Assembly: GCA_964426135.1 (NCBI GenBank)
Contig: CAYRPN010000025.1
Span: 1 to 57,976, forward strand
Reading direction: 5' to 3'
Length of the DNA stretch: 57,976 nucleotides
From: CAYRPN01 sp964426135
GTDB taxonomy: Bacteria > Planctomycetota > Phycisphaerae > Phycisphaerales > Phycisphaeraceae
Within the stretch, counting starts at the first letter, position 1, and every line of letters begins with the position of its first letter. Below the pieces are notes generated by a model. It was not told the DNA's origin. It was given only the letters and a program-made list of their open reading frames with translations, and searched no databases. Below, one piece after another: positions 7,913 to 16,093 of this stretch. A program made the translations under genes and the position numbers.

Positions 7913-8824
7913 TCAGGACTCGCCGCCGACGAGATGCAGTGCCGGCACGGACGTGCGTGCCGGTGCCGGGGAACCCTGTGGCGAGATCAATGGCTGTGAG
8001 ACTCCGGGGGCCGGGGCCGGGACCGGGGGTGGCGGCGAGGACGGGGGTTCGTGATGAGCACCGACCAATCCTTGCATCAGCGCCGGCCAGGAAAGAGGCA
8101 GTTCCGCCGGCAGGTCGTAGCGGTTCTTCGCCACGCACGCAGGGCTGCCCACGGTGCGCAGCACACGCTCGCCGCCGCCCCCGGAATGGTCCTTGCCCAG
8201 TCCCGCCGCAATCGTGCGGGTACGGTTGAAGCCGGTATCCTCGGTCTTGGTGATGATCTTGCGCGTGGCGAAGAGCACCGCGTCGGCCCACTCGGTGATC
8301 AGCGCCGTCGCGTGTTTGTGCAGGCGCGGCGAGTAGCGGTCGTAGGCGGTGTGCTCGGGGTCCTCGAACTTCTCGACCTTGGCATGCGCCAGCAGGATGA
8401 CACACATGCCGCGCTGATTACGAAGCGTGTCGAGCGAACTGAGCACGCGACGCCAACCCGTCAGTGCGTGGGTGTAGCCCCGGGCGTAGCCGCCGTCGAC
8501 CTTCTCGATGTTTGGGACGCCGTACTGCTCGCACAGCGCGTCGAAGATCAGGCGCTCGAGCCAATCGCAACTATCGATGACGACCGTCTCGAAGGCGTGG
8601 TCGTCCTGCATCAGGGATTGGAGCGCCGCATCGACATCCACGATGGTGCGCGCCAGGGGGAAACTGGCGCAGTCGATCTGGTCAAGGCCGTCCTCGGTCG
8701 GAATGAAGATCGGCTTGGGTGCCTGGGCTGCCGTGGTGGATTTGCCGATGCCTTCGGTGCCGTAAATCAAGAGTCGCGGGGGCGAGTGGCGTCGGCCCGT
8801 GTGAATCTGTTTCAGTAGGCTCAT
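7913..8824 (-). CDS. RecA-like phage ATPase (AAA_24, nucleotide-binding protein)
   Basis: A 303-aa P-loop protein. Walker A is GTEGIGKST (22-30) and a Walker B-like strand is TVVIDSCDWL; the MCVILLAHAKVEKFEDP segment resembles the sensor strand of phage Sak4-type recombination ATPases. The last about 60 residues are Pro/Ala-rich and probably disordered. Expected role: single-strand annealing or recombination together with the DUF3799 nuclease and DUF669. The ATG at 8824 has GAGGA eight bases upstream. The 179-bp gap before it holds a strongly structured element. Confidence 0.85.
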   Translation of the reverse strand: MSLLKQIHTGRRHSPPRLLIYGTEGIGKSTTAAQAPKPIFIPTEDGLDQIDCASFPLARTIVDVDAALQSLMQDDHAFETVVIDSCDWLERLIFDALCEQYGVPNIEKVDGGYARGYTHALTGWRRVLSSLDTLRNQRGMCVILLAHAKVEKFEDPEHTAYDRYSPRLHKHATALITEWADAVLFATRKIITKTEDTGFNRTRTIAAGLGKDHSGGGGERVLRTVGSPACVAKNRYDLPAELPLSWPALMQGLVGAHHEPPSSPPPPVPAPAPGVSQPLISPQGSPAPARTSVPALHLVGGES

Positions 8825-8870
8825 GATTGGGTCCTCAGGTGTGAGTGATTTTCTGTTGCGTTGAAAAGAA

Positions 8871-8988
8871 GCGCCCGGGCGGACGAGGAACGGTGATCCG
8901 CCTTCCTTCCGGGGAGCCGCAGTGGCATCCATGCCGTTGCGGATGGACCGGGACCTGTCTCCCAAGAGCGGGAGGTCCGCCCGGGCGC
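8871..8988 (-). other. Candidate structured RNA or DNA element in the phage operon
   Basis: Arms 8871-8884 and 8975-8988 are perfect 14-bp complements made almost only of G and C (GCGCCCGGGCGGAC). They enclose a hairpin at 8917-8942 (CCGCA and GGCAT helices with a two-base loop) and one at 8959-8974 (CTCCC/GGGAG), with a possible weak third helix around 8886-8910. Together this would be a multi-way junction closed by a very stable stem. It lies in a 179-bp gap between two genes of one operon. The direction minus is assumed from the operon. Confidence 0.55.
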
Positions 8989-9003
8989 GATGAAGTGCTT
9001 GGA

Positions 9004-9828
9004 CTAGGCGACATCGAGGAGGCGAACTTCTTCGTATCCCGTCGGGAAGGCGTCGATCTCCTTCGACCGAAGGAGACGACGGACCGCCGCCTCGTTCTCC
9101 TGCCTGGCGATGGCCAGCGTGTTCTCGGTGATCTGCCAGACGCCGCAGCGGAATGGTTCGACTTTCTCAATGCCGATGAGGTAGACGGGAACAAGCGATT
9201 TGATGACTTGGCCCAGCACCGCCTGATAGAAGGCGAGTTGGTTGTGGTAGCGCCGCCGCTTGCACTCGTTCTCGAACCAGGTGAGATCGGCGGTGGTCTT
9301 GAGGTCCACGATGCCGCGATGCGGATGCATCCAGTCGATGCGAATCTGGCTGGGCGTGCCGCAATAGTCAGCGCGGACAACGCCTTCGGATCGGCCGTGG
9401 AGCAGCAGTTCGGCGGCCTCACTATTCATGGTCACGCCGCTAGCCATGTTCTCGATCAACTCCACCTGCTCATGGGTGAGCACGGGCTTGCCTTGAGTCT
9501 CGGCCCATTCGGCGAACGCCTTCGTTGCTGAGCCGAAGGGCCTTTGCGTCTTTGGGTTGATCGGCCCGCCGATGGCGAACTGCGACTCATAGGCATCGCG
9601 GCCTTCGAGAATGCGGCAGTGAGTGGCGCGCCCGACGAGTAGCGCGGTCGTGTCGTTGTCCTGGACGAGGCCCAGTTGCTTCTTGCGGTAGAGCCACGGG
9701 CAGTTCATGAAGTCGATCAATTGGTGACTGGAGAGGTACTTGCCGACCTGGGCGTGGTAAACCTCGGCCGGCTCGGCGCTCAGGACGCCGAGGTCGATGA
9801 TCAGGTTCTTTGTGTCGATGGGTTGCAT
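9004..9828 (-). CDS. PD-(D/E)XK exonuclease, DUF3799 type
   Basis: A 274-aa RecB-family nuclease resembling phage exodeoxyribonuclease VIII-type proteins (PF12684). It has SSHQLIDFMNCPWLYRKKQLG at the N-terminus, GRATHCRILEG, and the catalytic block RIDWMHPHRGIVDLKTT with D175-x-K177. A later segment, RRRYHNQLAFYQAVL, corresponds to the conserved QxxxY motif. Expected role: 5'-to-3' resection feeding the neighbouring RecA-like ATPase. The ATG at 9828 follows AAGGA. Its leader contains an 18-mer also present at 15772-15789. Confidence 0.88.
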   Translation of the reverse strand: MQPIDTKNLIIDLGVLSAEPAEVYHAQVGKYLSSHQLIDFMNCPWLYRKKQLGLVQDNDTTALLVGRATHCRILEGRDAYESQFAIGGPINPKTQRPFGSATKAFAEWAETQGKPVLTHEQVELIENMASGVTMNSEAAELLLHGRSEGVVRADYCGTPSQIRIDWMHPHRGIVDLKTTADLTWFENECKRRRYHNQLAFYQAVLGQVIKSLVPVYLIGIEKVEPFRCGVWQITENTLAIARQENEAAVRRLLRSKEIDAFPTGYEEVRLLDVA

Positions 9829-9838
9829 GGTGGTCCTT

Positions 9839-9856
9839 TCACCTTTGTCTTTTTGT
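9839..9856 (-). repeat. 18-bp leader repeat, copy 1
   Basis: ACAAAAAGACAAAGGTGA on the minus strand, directly upstream of the DUF3799 nuclease gene. An identical 18-mer occurs at 15772-15789. Confidence 0.7.
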
Positions 9857-9884
9857 GGGTGAGGCGATTTCTTTGCGTTACGGC

Positions 9885-10448
9885 TCAGGAATTCGGGGAA
9901 AGGCCTCTGGCTTCGAGGTGCTGGGCGATGCGTTCCATCGCCCGCGTGACGGTGGACGCGGCCACGCCCAACTCCTTCGAGGCGCTGTACGGACTGTGCC
10001 CGGCTATCAGTAGTTCACAGATCCTGACTTCGATGATCGACATGTCGTCGAACGCGATAGCCAGGTCATGGCGCAGTTCGACCTGCTTGAGCGACGACTC
10101 GCCTAGCGGATCGACGACGTGCAGCTCGATCCCCGACTCCATGTCGTCGAACCCGATCGTGTCGAGAGTGCTGCCGCGCCCCTCACGCAGCTGCATCAAC
10201 CGTCGGACGTGGTGCTTGTAGCGCCGGTTAATCACCATCAGCACGAAGCGATCGATCGGACACTTTTCCGCATCGTAGTTCTGGCGGGCCTGCAGGACGG
10301 TCAAATGAAAGTCCTGGCGCAGGTCATCACGGTCGGCTTGGCAGAGCGCGAACTTGCGGCAAAGCCGTTTGGCGCTTCCGTGGATGCGGCGCATGACGGC
10401 TGGGGAAAGGAACAGGTCAGCAGCGGGAAGGTCGGTTGTCGTAGCCAT
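9885..10448 (-). CDS. Sigma-70-like (ECF-type) regulator
   Basis: A 187-aa protein laid out like a short sigma factor. A region-2-like helical block (LCRKFALCQADRDDLRQDF...DRFVLMVINRRYKHHVRR) is followed by a linker and a region-4-like helix-turn-helix (IEVRICELLIAGHSPYSASKELGVAASTVTRAMERIAQHLE). It could direct transcription of element genes; it could also act as a non-sigma HTH regulator. The ATG at 10448 has GGAG nine bases upstream. It is the first gene after a strong terminator, so it probably heads the replication operon. Confidence 0.72.
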   Translation of the reverse strand: MATTTDLPAADLFLSPAVMRRIHGSAKRLCRKFALCQADRDDLRQDFHLTVLQARQNYDAEKCPIDRFVLMVINRRYKHHVRRLMQLREGRGSTLDTIGFDDMESGIELHVVDPLGESSLKQVELRHDLAIAFDDMSIIEVRICELLIAGHSPYSASKELGVAASTVTRAMERIAQHLEARGLSPNS

Positions 10449-10587
10449 GTGCAAGTCTCCGTTTCGGAGGTCTCGATCAGCGACCCACGACGGGCCGCAA
10501 CCGACCGCCCGGCGACTTGCAGGAAATGGCGGAAGAAAATGTGGCTGACGCTCAAAAACGACGCGGACTCCCGGTGATTCGGCGCAT

Positions 10588-10634
10588 GAAAAAAGCTCTT
10601 GCACTTGCAGGAAACGCCCGCAAGTGCAAGAGCT
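10588..10634 (-). terminator. Rho-independent terminator
   Basis: Perfect 15-bp arms 10594-10608 and 10620-10634 (AGCTCTTGCACTTGC) with an 11-nt loop. On the minus strand the stem is followed by TTTTTTC. It lies 24 bp after the 324-aa gene and separates the 399/324-aa pair from the sigma-like operon. Confidence 0.88.
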
Positions 10635-10658
10635 GATAGCCGACACTGACGCAACGGC

Positions 10659-11633
10659 TTAGCGACCGTACCGCATCACGAGCTCAAGATCATCCGCGAT
10701 GTTCCAAAGCTGGATGAGCTGCGGTTCATCGTCGAAGCAACGTGTCAGGTCGTAATCCTTGATGCCCGCACCGCGCGCCAGGTCAGCCTTCGTTGGCCGC
10801 TTCAGCAGCCTCGGCTCGCGATCGGACTGAGCCAGCGAGTGAGCGTGGTCGCGCGCCGATCGAATGTGGTCGACCAGCTCGCGGCGCACAGCCTCGATCT
10901 TCGCGGCGCGATCGGCGCGTTTGCGCTTCGGGCGCTTATTGCCGAAGCTCGCGGGCAGCGCCAGGTCGGCGTAGCGGCAGAATGCCGCCAGACACGCTTG
11001 CCAATCGTCGTTGGCGATCCAGGCTGTACCGTCAATCTTGATCAGACTCTCCAAGTCCACGAGCAGGCATTTCTGCTTCTGGCAGTCATCAGCCAACCCG
11101 TCAGGCCAGCGCGTTCGGGTCGGCGTCATGATCAGCGTCGGCTTGCCCGCTGTCGCTACCAAATGCTGGACAGCGCGCATCAACGGCCGGGCGCCGCTGC
11201 ACCGAATCATGACCACTGGAAATGACGCGGCGGGTTTGGGTGTCCACGAGCCGATGTGAAGCAGCGAATGCCCCTCGTCGGCAGGCCCGCGCGATACCTC
11301 CAGGCCGAGTGCATCGCAGATCGCGCGCCGCAGCAATTTCATGTCGAGAGCGAACAGCGCCAGGTCTGTTTCAACCAATCTGATGCGAGTGCCGGCATCT
11401 TCGGTGCACACAGCAACGACCGCACCGTCACGATGGCGCACCACGCGCAGCGGAACGCCATGCGGATTGGGATTCGGGTACGACAGCGCCCGCTCGCCCG
11501 TGGCGCGCAGCAGCGGCTTAACGGCAGGAAACACACCGCCCATGCATCGCCGCCACTCGTCTAACACGGCTACGGGCTGCGGCCTCGACTCAATGAACCG
11601 CCACAACGGATTGAGCGTCAACATCGGCGTCAT
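10659..11633 (-). CDS. Unknown protein with C-terminal HTH-like segment (cassette gene 2)
   Basis: A 324-aa soluble protein I cannot assign to a family. The first 200 residues contain alternating beta strands (LRVVRHRDGAVVAVCTED, RLVETDLALFALDMKLL, KPTLIMTPTRTRW). Residues of about 235-324 are basic and helical and end in a DNA-binding-like stretch (LKRPTKADLARGAGIKDYDLTRCFDDEPQL...WNIADDLELVMRYG) that resembles Cro/C1-type helix-turn-helix layouts. Its 5' end overlaps the preceding 399-aa gene by 44 bases, so the two are surely co-translated. A terminator follows directly. Its function is unknown; the pair behaves like a cargo cassette between the integration and replication modules. Confidence 0.75.
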   Translation of the reverse strand: MTPMLTLNPLWRFIESRPQPVAVLDEWRRCMGGVFPAVKPLLRATGERALSYPNPNPHGVPLRVVRHRDGAVVAVCTEDAGTRIRLVETDLALFALDMKLLRRAICDALGLEVSRGPADEGHSLLHIGSWTPKPAASFPVVMIRCSGARPLMRAVQHLVATAGKPTLIMTPTRTRWPDGLADDCQKQKCLLVDLESLIKIDGTAWIANDDWQACLAAFCRYADLALPASFGNKRPKRKRADRAAKIEAVRRELVDHIRSARDHAHSLAQSDREPRLLKRPTKADLARGAGIKDYDLTRCFDDEPQLIQLWNIADDLELVMRYGR

Positions 11634-12789
11634 AGCCGCTGGTCTCCAGTTGAATGAAACCGCGACGGGTCAGCCACTTGTTGAGCAGTTCCGCGTCCGA
11701 TTCCCGGTCGAAGACGGTGACGTTCGGCTGTCGGACCACAACGGTACGCGGCCGCAGCGCGTTCTCGAACTTGACCTTGAACCCCGCACGCAGCAACTGA
11801 GCGCCCGCGGGGATCGATCGCTGGATGCTGTCAAGGGCGCCAAACACATCATCAGCCTTGTGAACCTCCACGTGGTACTGGCTGGAATCGTGGCGGAACT
11901 GCAACTCGCTCAGGGAAATCTCCTCGATTCCCTCCATGTCGCTGCAGGCGACGCAAGCTCGCCAGTCATCGACGATCGGACGGAGGGTGAACTTGCCGTC
12001 CAGCCGGTCAACATCGAAGAACCTCTCGTGGCCGAACACGTGTTTACCGAAGAATCGGCAGTACGCTTCCTTCTCGCCCTTGGTGCGGGCGTTGATCGCC
12101 AGCTCGCCGATCGCCGGGTCATAGACCAACACGTCGAACCGCTCTGGGCGGTAGAACACGCCTGAAGACTCACCGTCCTTGATCGCCCCCTCGCGCTTGT
12201 ACGGTTCGCCGTGGCGCACCAGGAACCACATGCTGTTGTCGCGGACGAACGGGAAGACGCGCGTACCCCGGCCGCGCTTCTTGGTCTCGAACCAATCGTT
12301 CAGGTCGTTTTCCAGCCCTCGCAGCACGGCTTCGGAGGGATGCTTTACGTCGGGTAGGGACGGGGCGGTGGACAGGAACGACTGGAACGACTTCGGCCGG
12401 ACGAGGTGGCGCTCGGCATGCAGACGCTCGACGATGTTGGGATCAGCGAGCCAGATGCGTACAGCCAGGTCGACGGACGTGACGTCATCGCCGTTGCCGA
12501 CCTCAATACCGGCCGCTTGCGCTTCGGACATCAGGTCATCGAAGTAGTGCGGCACCGCGAGCTCGTCGAGGAAGAAGAGCGCGTCAAGCATCGCCTCGGG
12601 CGTCGTCTCATCTGGCGATGCCAGGATGGAAGTCAACAGGTCGAAATCGATCTGGTCGCCCACGATCGTGAGCCCGCGTTCGATGAGAAACGCGCCATAG
12701 GGTTCCAGGAATTCCAGCAACCGTGATCGCGAGATGCCCTTAAGCGTTGCGGGATTTGAAAACCGACGCAGTCTGTAATTGCTCGCCAT
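11590..12789 (-). CDS. Unknown protein, cassette gene 1
   Basis: A 399-aa protein with no family I recognise. It begins MASNYRLRRFSNPATLKG, has acidic regions (for example DFDLLTSILASPDETTPEAM) and a central section with KKRGRGTRVFPFVRDNSMWFLVRHGEPYKREG followed by RPERFDVLVYDP. The C-terminus is beta-rich and ends SVVAVH. No membrane segment or signal peptide is present. An AAGGAG box lies seven bases before the ATG. It forms an operon with the 324-aa gene, isolated by an upstream gap and a downstream terminator. Cargo positions like this in mobile elements often hold defence or exclusion genes; that is inference only. Confidence 0.78.
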   Translation of the reverse strand: MASNYRLRRFSNPATLKGISRSRLLEFLEPYGAFLIERGLTIVGDQIDFDLLTSILASPDETTPEAMLDALFFLDELAVPHYFDDLMSEAQAAGIEVGNGDDVTSVDLAVRIWLADPNIVERLHAERHLVRPKSFQSFLSTAPSLPDVKHPSEAVLRGLENDLNDWFETKKRGRGTRVFPFVRDNSMWFLVRHGEPYKREGAIKDGESSGVFYRPERFDVLVYDPAIGELAINARTKGEKEAYCRFFGKHVFGHERFFDVDRLDGKFTLRPIVDDWRACVACSDMEGIEEISLSELQFRHDSSQYHVEVHKADDVFGALDSIQRSIPAGAQLLRAGFKVKFENALRPRTVVVRQPNVTVFDRESDAELLNKWLTRRGFIQLETSGYDADVDAQSVVAVH

Positions 12790-12851
12790 GCCATGCTCCT
12801 TTCATGCAGGTGCCGCCGCCCGGTACAGCCGAACGGAAACCGAACATAGGC

Positions 12852-12880
12852 ATGGTACTGGTTCGCATTTCCCGGTTCAA
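12852..12880 (-). promoter_or_regulatory. Possible sigma-70 promoter for the two-gene cassette
   Basis: On the minus strand TTGAAC (12880-12875) and TACCAT (12857-12852) are separated by 17 bases. Each matches 4 of 6 consensus bases. It sits 63 bases before the start of the 399-aa gene. Confidence 0.3.
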
Positions 12881-12953
12881 GAGGAATTGAATGCGAAGCA
12901 TCAACGGTGGAAAACATGTTGAAATAGCAGCCGTGGAACTCGCAAGGTCTTGG

Positions 12954-13373
12954 TTAGGAGTAACTTGCCGCAAACATTGTGGTCCATCTCGCCCGCTGGT
13001 TGGCCCAATCCGCTTCCGCCACGACCCGGCGTAGATCGCGTTCCTGGATCGGGTCCCGTCCCGCATTGACACGCGACAAGCCGAGAATCGCCTCTTGGAT
13101 GTCGGGAGCCAGGTGCAGGAGATTCATGATCTGGGTGATCCGGGCGCGCGTCACGTGGCCGAGTTCAGCCAACTCCGTCTGGTCGCGCACGGCCCCGCGC
13201 TCCAGGAGGTGCTCGAAGCGGATCGCCAGCGCCATCAGGCGTGTCACGCGCGCCACGCGCCCCGGTTCCTCAGTGGGCGGCGCTTGCTCTTGTATCTGCT
13301 TCGCCGAACGGCGGGCGTTGTGGTTGCGGATGAACTTCGGGCTGTGCCGGTTGGTGATGCCCAGTTCAGACAT
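12954..13373 (-). CDS. Small ParB/KorB-type HTH protein linked to the recombinase
   Basis: A 139-aa basic protein. Residues of about 45-100 (RLMALAIRFEHLLERG...DQTELAELGHVTRARITQIMNLLHLAPDIQEAIL) form the helix-turn-helix of ParB/KorB-like proteins. It overlaps the recombinase stop by 8 bases, so it is co-translated with it. Genes of this size and type commonly follow DUF2924-linked serine recombinases, where they may act as directionality or regulatory factors; that link is inferred from position. Confidence 0.72.
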   Translation of the reverse strand: MSELGITNRHSPKFIRNHNARRSAKQIQEQAPPTEEPGRVARVTRLMALAIRFEHLLERGAVRDQTELAELGHVTRARITQIMNLLHLAPDIQEAILGLSRVNAGRDPIQERDLRRVVAEADWANQRARWTTMFAASYS

Positions 13374-14961
13374 GTGCCGTCTCCAATTCAGCGAGGGCCT
13401 TGAGGCCCGCGGGGTGGTAAGTGATGGCGATCTCGTCGTTCGCGCCGTCGTACTCGATGCACTGCACCAGCAGGTGGACCAAGCGCGTCTTCTCGTCGGC
13501 CTTGAGCCGGTGCCACATCGGTTCGAAGGCTTCCATCGCGCCGGTCAACTCGTCCTTGTCCACGCTGCGCTTCTCGATCTCGACGATCTGACGGTTCACA
13601 TCCCCAATCTCCTTCTCGATCGCGATGAGTTCCTCCTGCAGCCGCGCCAACTCGGTTGCGGTCGTCGGCGACATAGGGAACCCCGCAATCCCCGCGCCGC
13701 CGGCGCAGCGCGTGAGATCGTTGATGTCTGCGTTAAGCCGGCGGGCACGGTTCTGCCGGAGTTCGCGGTGATGGCGCAGGTCGCCGATCTGCCGATCGAG
13801 TTGTTCCTTGGCCCGCGTGACCACCTCGGCCAGGACTTCCGGATTGCCTGTCGTCTCCTTGATGCGGTCGATGACGAATTGCTCAAGATCGCCGGCGGGA
13901 AGCGACGGGTATGGGCATGCTGCCCAACCCTTCTTCTGTGCCGTCTGGCAGACGTAGTAGCGGTAGCGGCGGGCGTGCCCGTTGTTTCCGCGCGTGGCGT
14001 AGTGGTGCGTCATGCCGCAGCCGCAGTGCCGGCATCGAACCAGGCCCTTGAGCAGTGCTCCATGCTTGTTGCGCTGGAACTTGCCTCCGTTGCGGCGGTT
14101 GCGGGCGAGCATACCCTGGACGCGGCCGAACAGGTCTTCGTCAATGATCGCCTCGTGCTCGCCGTCGAACACCTGCTCGTTGTGGATGATCTGCCCGAGA
14201 TAGAGCCGGTTTGTCAGCATCAGTTGCAAGGTCGACTTGTCGAAGTCCTTCCCGCCACGCGGTAGGCCCTTGCCCGTGGTGTACGCCTTGTTCAGCCAGC
14301 CTCGGGCATCGAGCCAGTGAACCGTCTCGAGGAGCGATCCCATGTCCAGGTACTTGGCGAAGGTCGCCCGCACCTGATCCGCTTCCTTCTCGTTGACGAC
14401 CAGCCTGGTTCCCCGGTTGTCGCGCACCCGGTCGTAGCCGAGCACTGGAGCGCCACCCGTCCACTTCCCCTTGCGGCGGGCGGCGGCGATCTTGTCGCGG
14501 GTCCGCTCCGAAATGATCTCGCGCTCGAACTGCGCGAAGCTCAGCAGGATGTTCAGCGTGAGCCGCCCCATCGACGTGGTGGTGTTGAACTGCTGCGTCA
14601 CGCTGACCAGCGAGACCTTGTGCTGCTCGAGCGCCTCCATGATGCGGGCGAAATCCATCAGGCTGCGGGAGAGTCGATCGATCTTGTAAACCACGATGCA
14701 GTCAACGCGCCCGGCGACGACGTCGGCCATGAGGCGCTGGAACGCGGGTCGTTCCGTCGTGCCTCCGGAGAAGCCGCCGTCGTCGTACCGATCGGGCATG
14801 CAAATCCAGCCGGCGTGCTTTTGGCTGGCGATGTACGCCTCGGCGCTCTCACGCTGAGCATCGAGCGAGTTGAAATCCAACTCGAGGTTTTCCTCGGTGC
14901 TCTTGCGCGTGTAGATCGCGCAGCGAACCGTCGGGGCCGGCTTGGATTCGGGCTGCTTCAT
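13366..14961 (-). CDS. Large serine recombinase (integrase/invertase family)
   Basis: A 531-aa site-specific recombinase. The N-terminal resolvase domain has CAIYTRKS with catalytic Ser21, then LDAQRESAEAYI, VYKIDRLSR and FAQFEREIISERTRD. A Recombinase domain follows (GGAPVLGYDR...), then a zinc ribbon (CRHCGCGMTHHY...YVCQTAQKKG...CPYPSL) and a coiled coil of about residues 400-480. This is the layout of large serine integrases that insert and excise elements without tRNA dependence. An AGGAGG box lies 4-5 bases before the ATG, which overlaps the DUF2924 stop by four bases. Confidence 0.93.
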   Translation of the reverse strand: MKQPESKPAPTVRCAIYTRKSTEENLELDFNSLDAQRESAEAYIASQKHAGWICMPDRYDDGGFSGGTTERPAFQRLMADVVAGRVDCIVVYKIDRLSRSLMDFARIMEALEQHKVSLVSVTQQFNTTTSMGRLTLNILLSFAQFEREIISERTRDKIAAARRKGKWTGGAPVLGYDRVRDNRGTRLVVNEKEADQVRATFAKYLDMGSLLETVHWLDARGWLNKAYTTGKGLPRGGKDFDKSTLQLMLTNRLYLGQIIHNEQVFDGEHEAIIDEDLFGRVQGMLARNRRNGGKFQRNKHGALLKGLVRCRHCGCGMTHHYATRGNNGHARRYRYYVCQTAQKKGWAACPYPSLPAGDLEQFVIDRIKETTGNPEVLAEVVTRAKEQLDRQIGDLRHHRELRQNRARRLNADINDLTRCAGGAGIAGFPMSPTTATELARLQEELIAIEKEIGDVNRQIVEIEKRSVDKDELTGAMEAFEPMWHRLKADEKTRLVHLLVQCIEYDGANDEIAITYHPAGLKALAELETAHV

Positions 14962-15476
14962 GCGACCTCCTGCTTGTTCGTGGCGTCGAGGAGGGCTTTG
15001 CGGAAAAAGTGATAGCCGTTCCAGTGGCAGCCGGTGATCTTGTGGGCCACGGCGCTGAGGCTTTGGTAAATCTCTCCATCGAACTCGAAACCGTTCGGCA
15101 GCACCTTGACCTCGTACAACCGACCCTTGAACGGTCGCTCCAACGTCGTATTAGCGACGGGCAGGCGATTGTCTTGCTTGATCTGGATCGGCCCGACCTG
15201 GTGCGGGCACGTCGCGTCCGACGTTGGCGCGCGAGGCGGGACCACCCGCACATCGGCGTCGTCCGCGATCGCCAGTGCCCGCTCTCGCAGGCGCTTGACG
15301 CGCTCGGTCATGTCGCCCTCGGCCAACGCCTGCAGGCGCCAGGCACATCGGCGGTAGAGCCACTGCCGGTTGAAAGACCGGGCGGTGCTGCCGAATAGTT
15401 CGCGGTACTTGCCCTGCAACTGCCCCGTGGACATCTTCGCCAGGTCGGCCAGGTCTTTGCGTACGGTGGTGTTCAT
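14958..15476 (-). CDS. DUF2924 protein
   Basis: A 172-aa protein of the DUF2924 family (PF11149). It shows the typical N-terminal KMSTGQLQGKYRELFG...RQWLYRRCAWRLQALAEG block and the C-terminal GRLYEVKVLPNGFEFDGEIYQSLSAVAHKITG...WNGYHFF domain. DUF2924 genes sit immediately upstream of serine recombinases in many integrative elements; a DNA-binding or recombination-accessory role is likely but unproven. It overlaps both neighbours by ATGA (start with the small upstream ORF, stop with the recombinase), so the three form one translational unit. Confidence 0.9.
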   Translation of the reverse strand: MNTTVRKDLADLAKMSTGQLQGKYRELFGSTARSFNRQWLYRRCAWRLQALAEGDMTERVKRLRERALAIADDADVRVVPPRAPTSDATCPHQVGPIQIKQDNRLPVANTTLERPFKGRLYEVKVLPNGFEFDGEIYQSLSAVAHKITGCHWNGYHFFRKALLDATNKQEVA

Positions 15477-15664
15477 TGTGTGACCTCGTCGATCTCGCCT
15501 TCCCGTTGTTCGGGGGCGTTCGAGTCACACTGAGCGGCATTTCGGCCTGAAAAGCAAGGCCGATTTTGCAGGTTGCGAGAGTTCGCTTCGGAAGCCGGAT
15601 CGATACGTGTGAGGCCACGCGCAAAGATGGCGATCACTTCCCGCCGACGGTCGATGGGCTTCAT
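15473..15664 (-). CDS. Small ORF upstream of DUF2924
   Basis: A 63-aa protein starting MKPIDRRREVIAIFARGLTRI. A helix of this type followed by a polar tail ending EGEIDEVTQ is often seen just before DUF2924 genes. The stop overlaps the DUF2924 start (ATGA), which supports it being real. No good ribosome binding site precedes the ATG at 15664, and the frame is open farther upstream, so the start is uncertain. Function unknown. Confidence 0.55.
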   Translation of the reverse strand: MKPIDRRREVIAIFARGLTRIDPASEANSRNLQNRPCFSGRNAAQCDSNAPEQREGEIDEVTQ

Positions 15665-16019
15665 GTTCGCGGCGTTGAAATGGCTATGGCGACGTGGGCG
15701 CACGACGGACTCCATTCCGCGGGGCATCCGGGAACTCGAAGGGTGGGGCCGCTGTTAACCGAGGCGATCCCTCACCTTTGTCTTTTTGTAGATGGCAATG
15801 GTTTTTTGCGTGGCGTACCACGCCGACGTCGACGCACTCCGAAGAGGCGATGCCCACACGGACCTTCGTTGCGCGACCGGTCGTGCGTCTGGCGGACGGG
15901 TTCCGGCGGGCTGGCACGATGCCAGGGCCCATGCTTCTTTATCTATGCGCGGGGATTCCGAAGTGGTTGCTTTCTCGGGCCGCGTCGAACCAGAAAAATA
16001 CCTCAAGCGTCCCCGATAC
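15665..16019. other. Gene-free stretch between DUF2924 module and IS21
   Basis: No convincing gene on either strand. Short open frames here have no ribosome binding site or recognisable motif. It contains the second 18-mer leader copy at 15772-15789 (identical to 9839-9856), which hints at a decayed phage gene start. Confidence 0.5.
15772..15789 (-). repeat. 18-bp leader repeat, copy 2
   Basis: ACAAAAAGACAAAGGTGA, identical to the leader of the DUF3799 nuclease gene, but with no intact gene following. Confidence 0.6.
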
Positions 16020-16093
16020 TGTCATTGGGCGCTTGATAACCAGCCACTGATGGGCGCTTCAAAACCGGCCAGGTGATTGGTGGATGTTGTACC

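Noticed and set aside
15684..16050. Short open frames on both strands between DUF2924 and IS21
   Set aside because: They overlap each other, cross the IS end, and have no motif or ribosome binding site.
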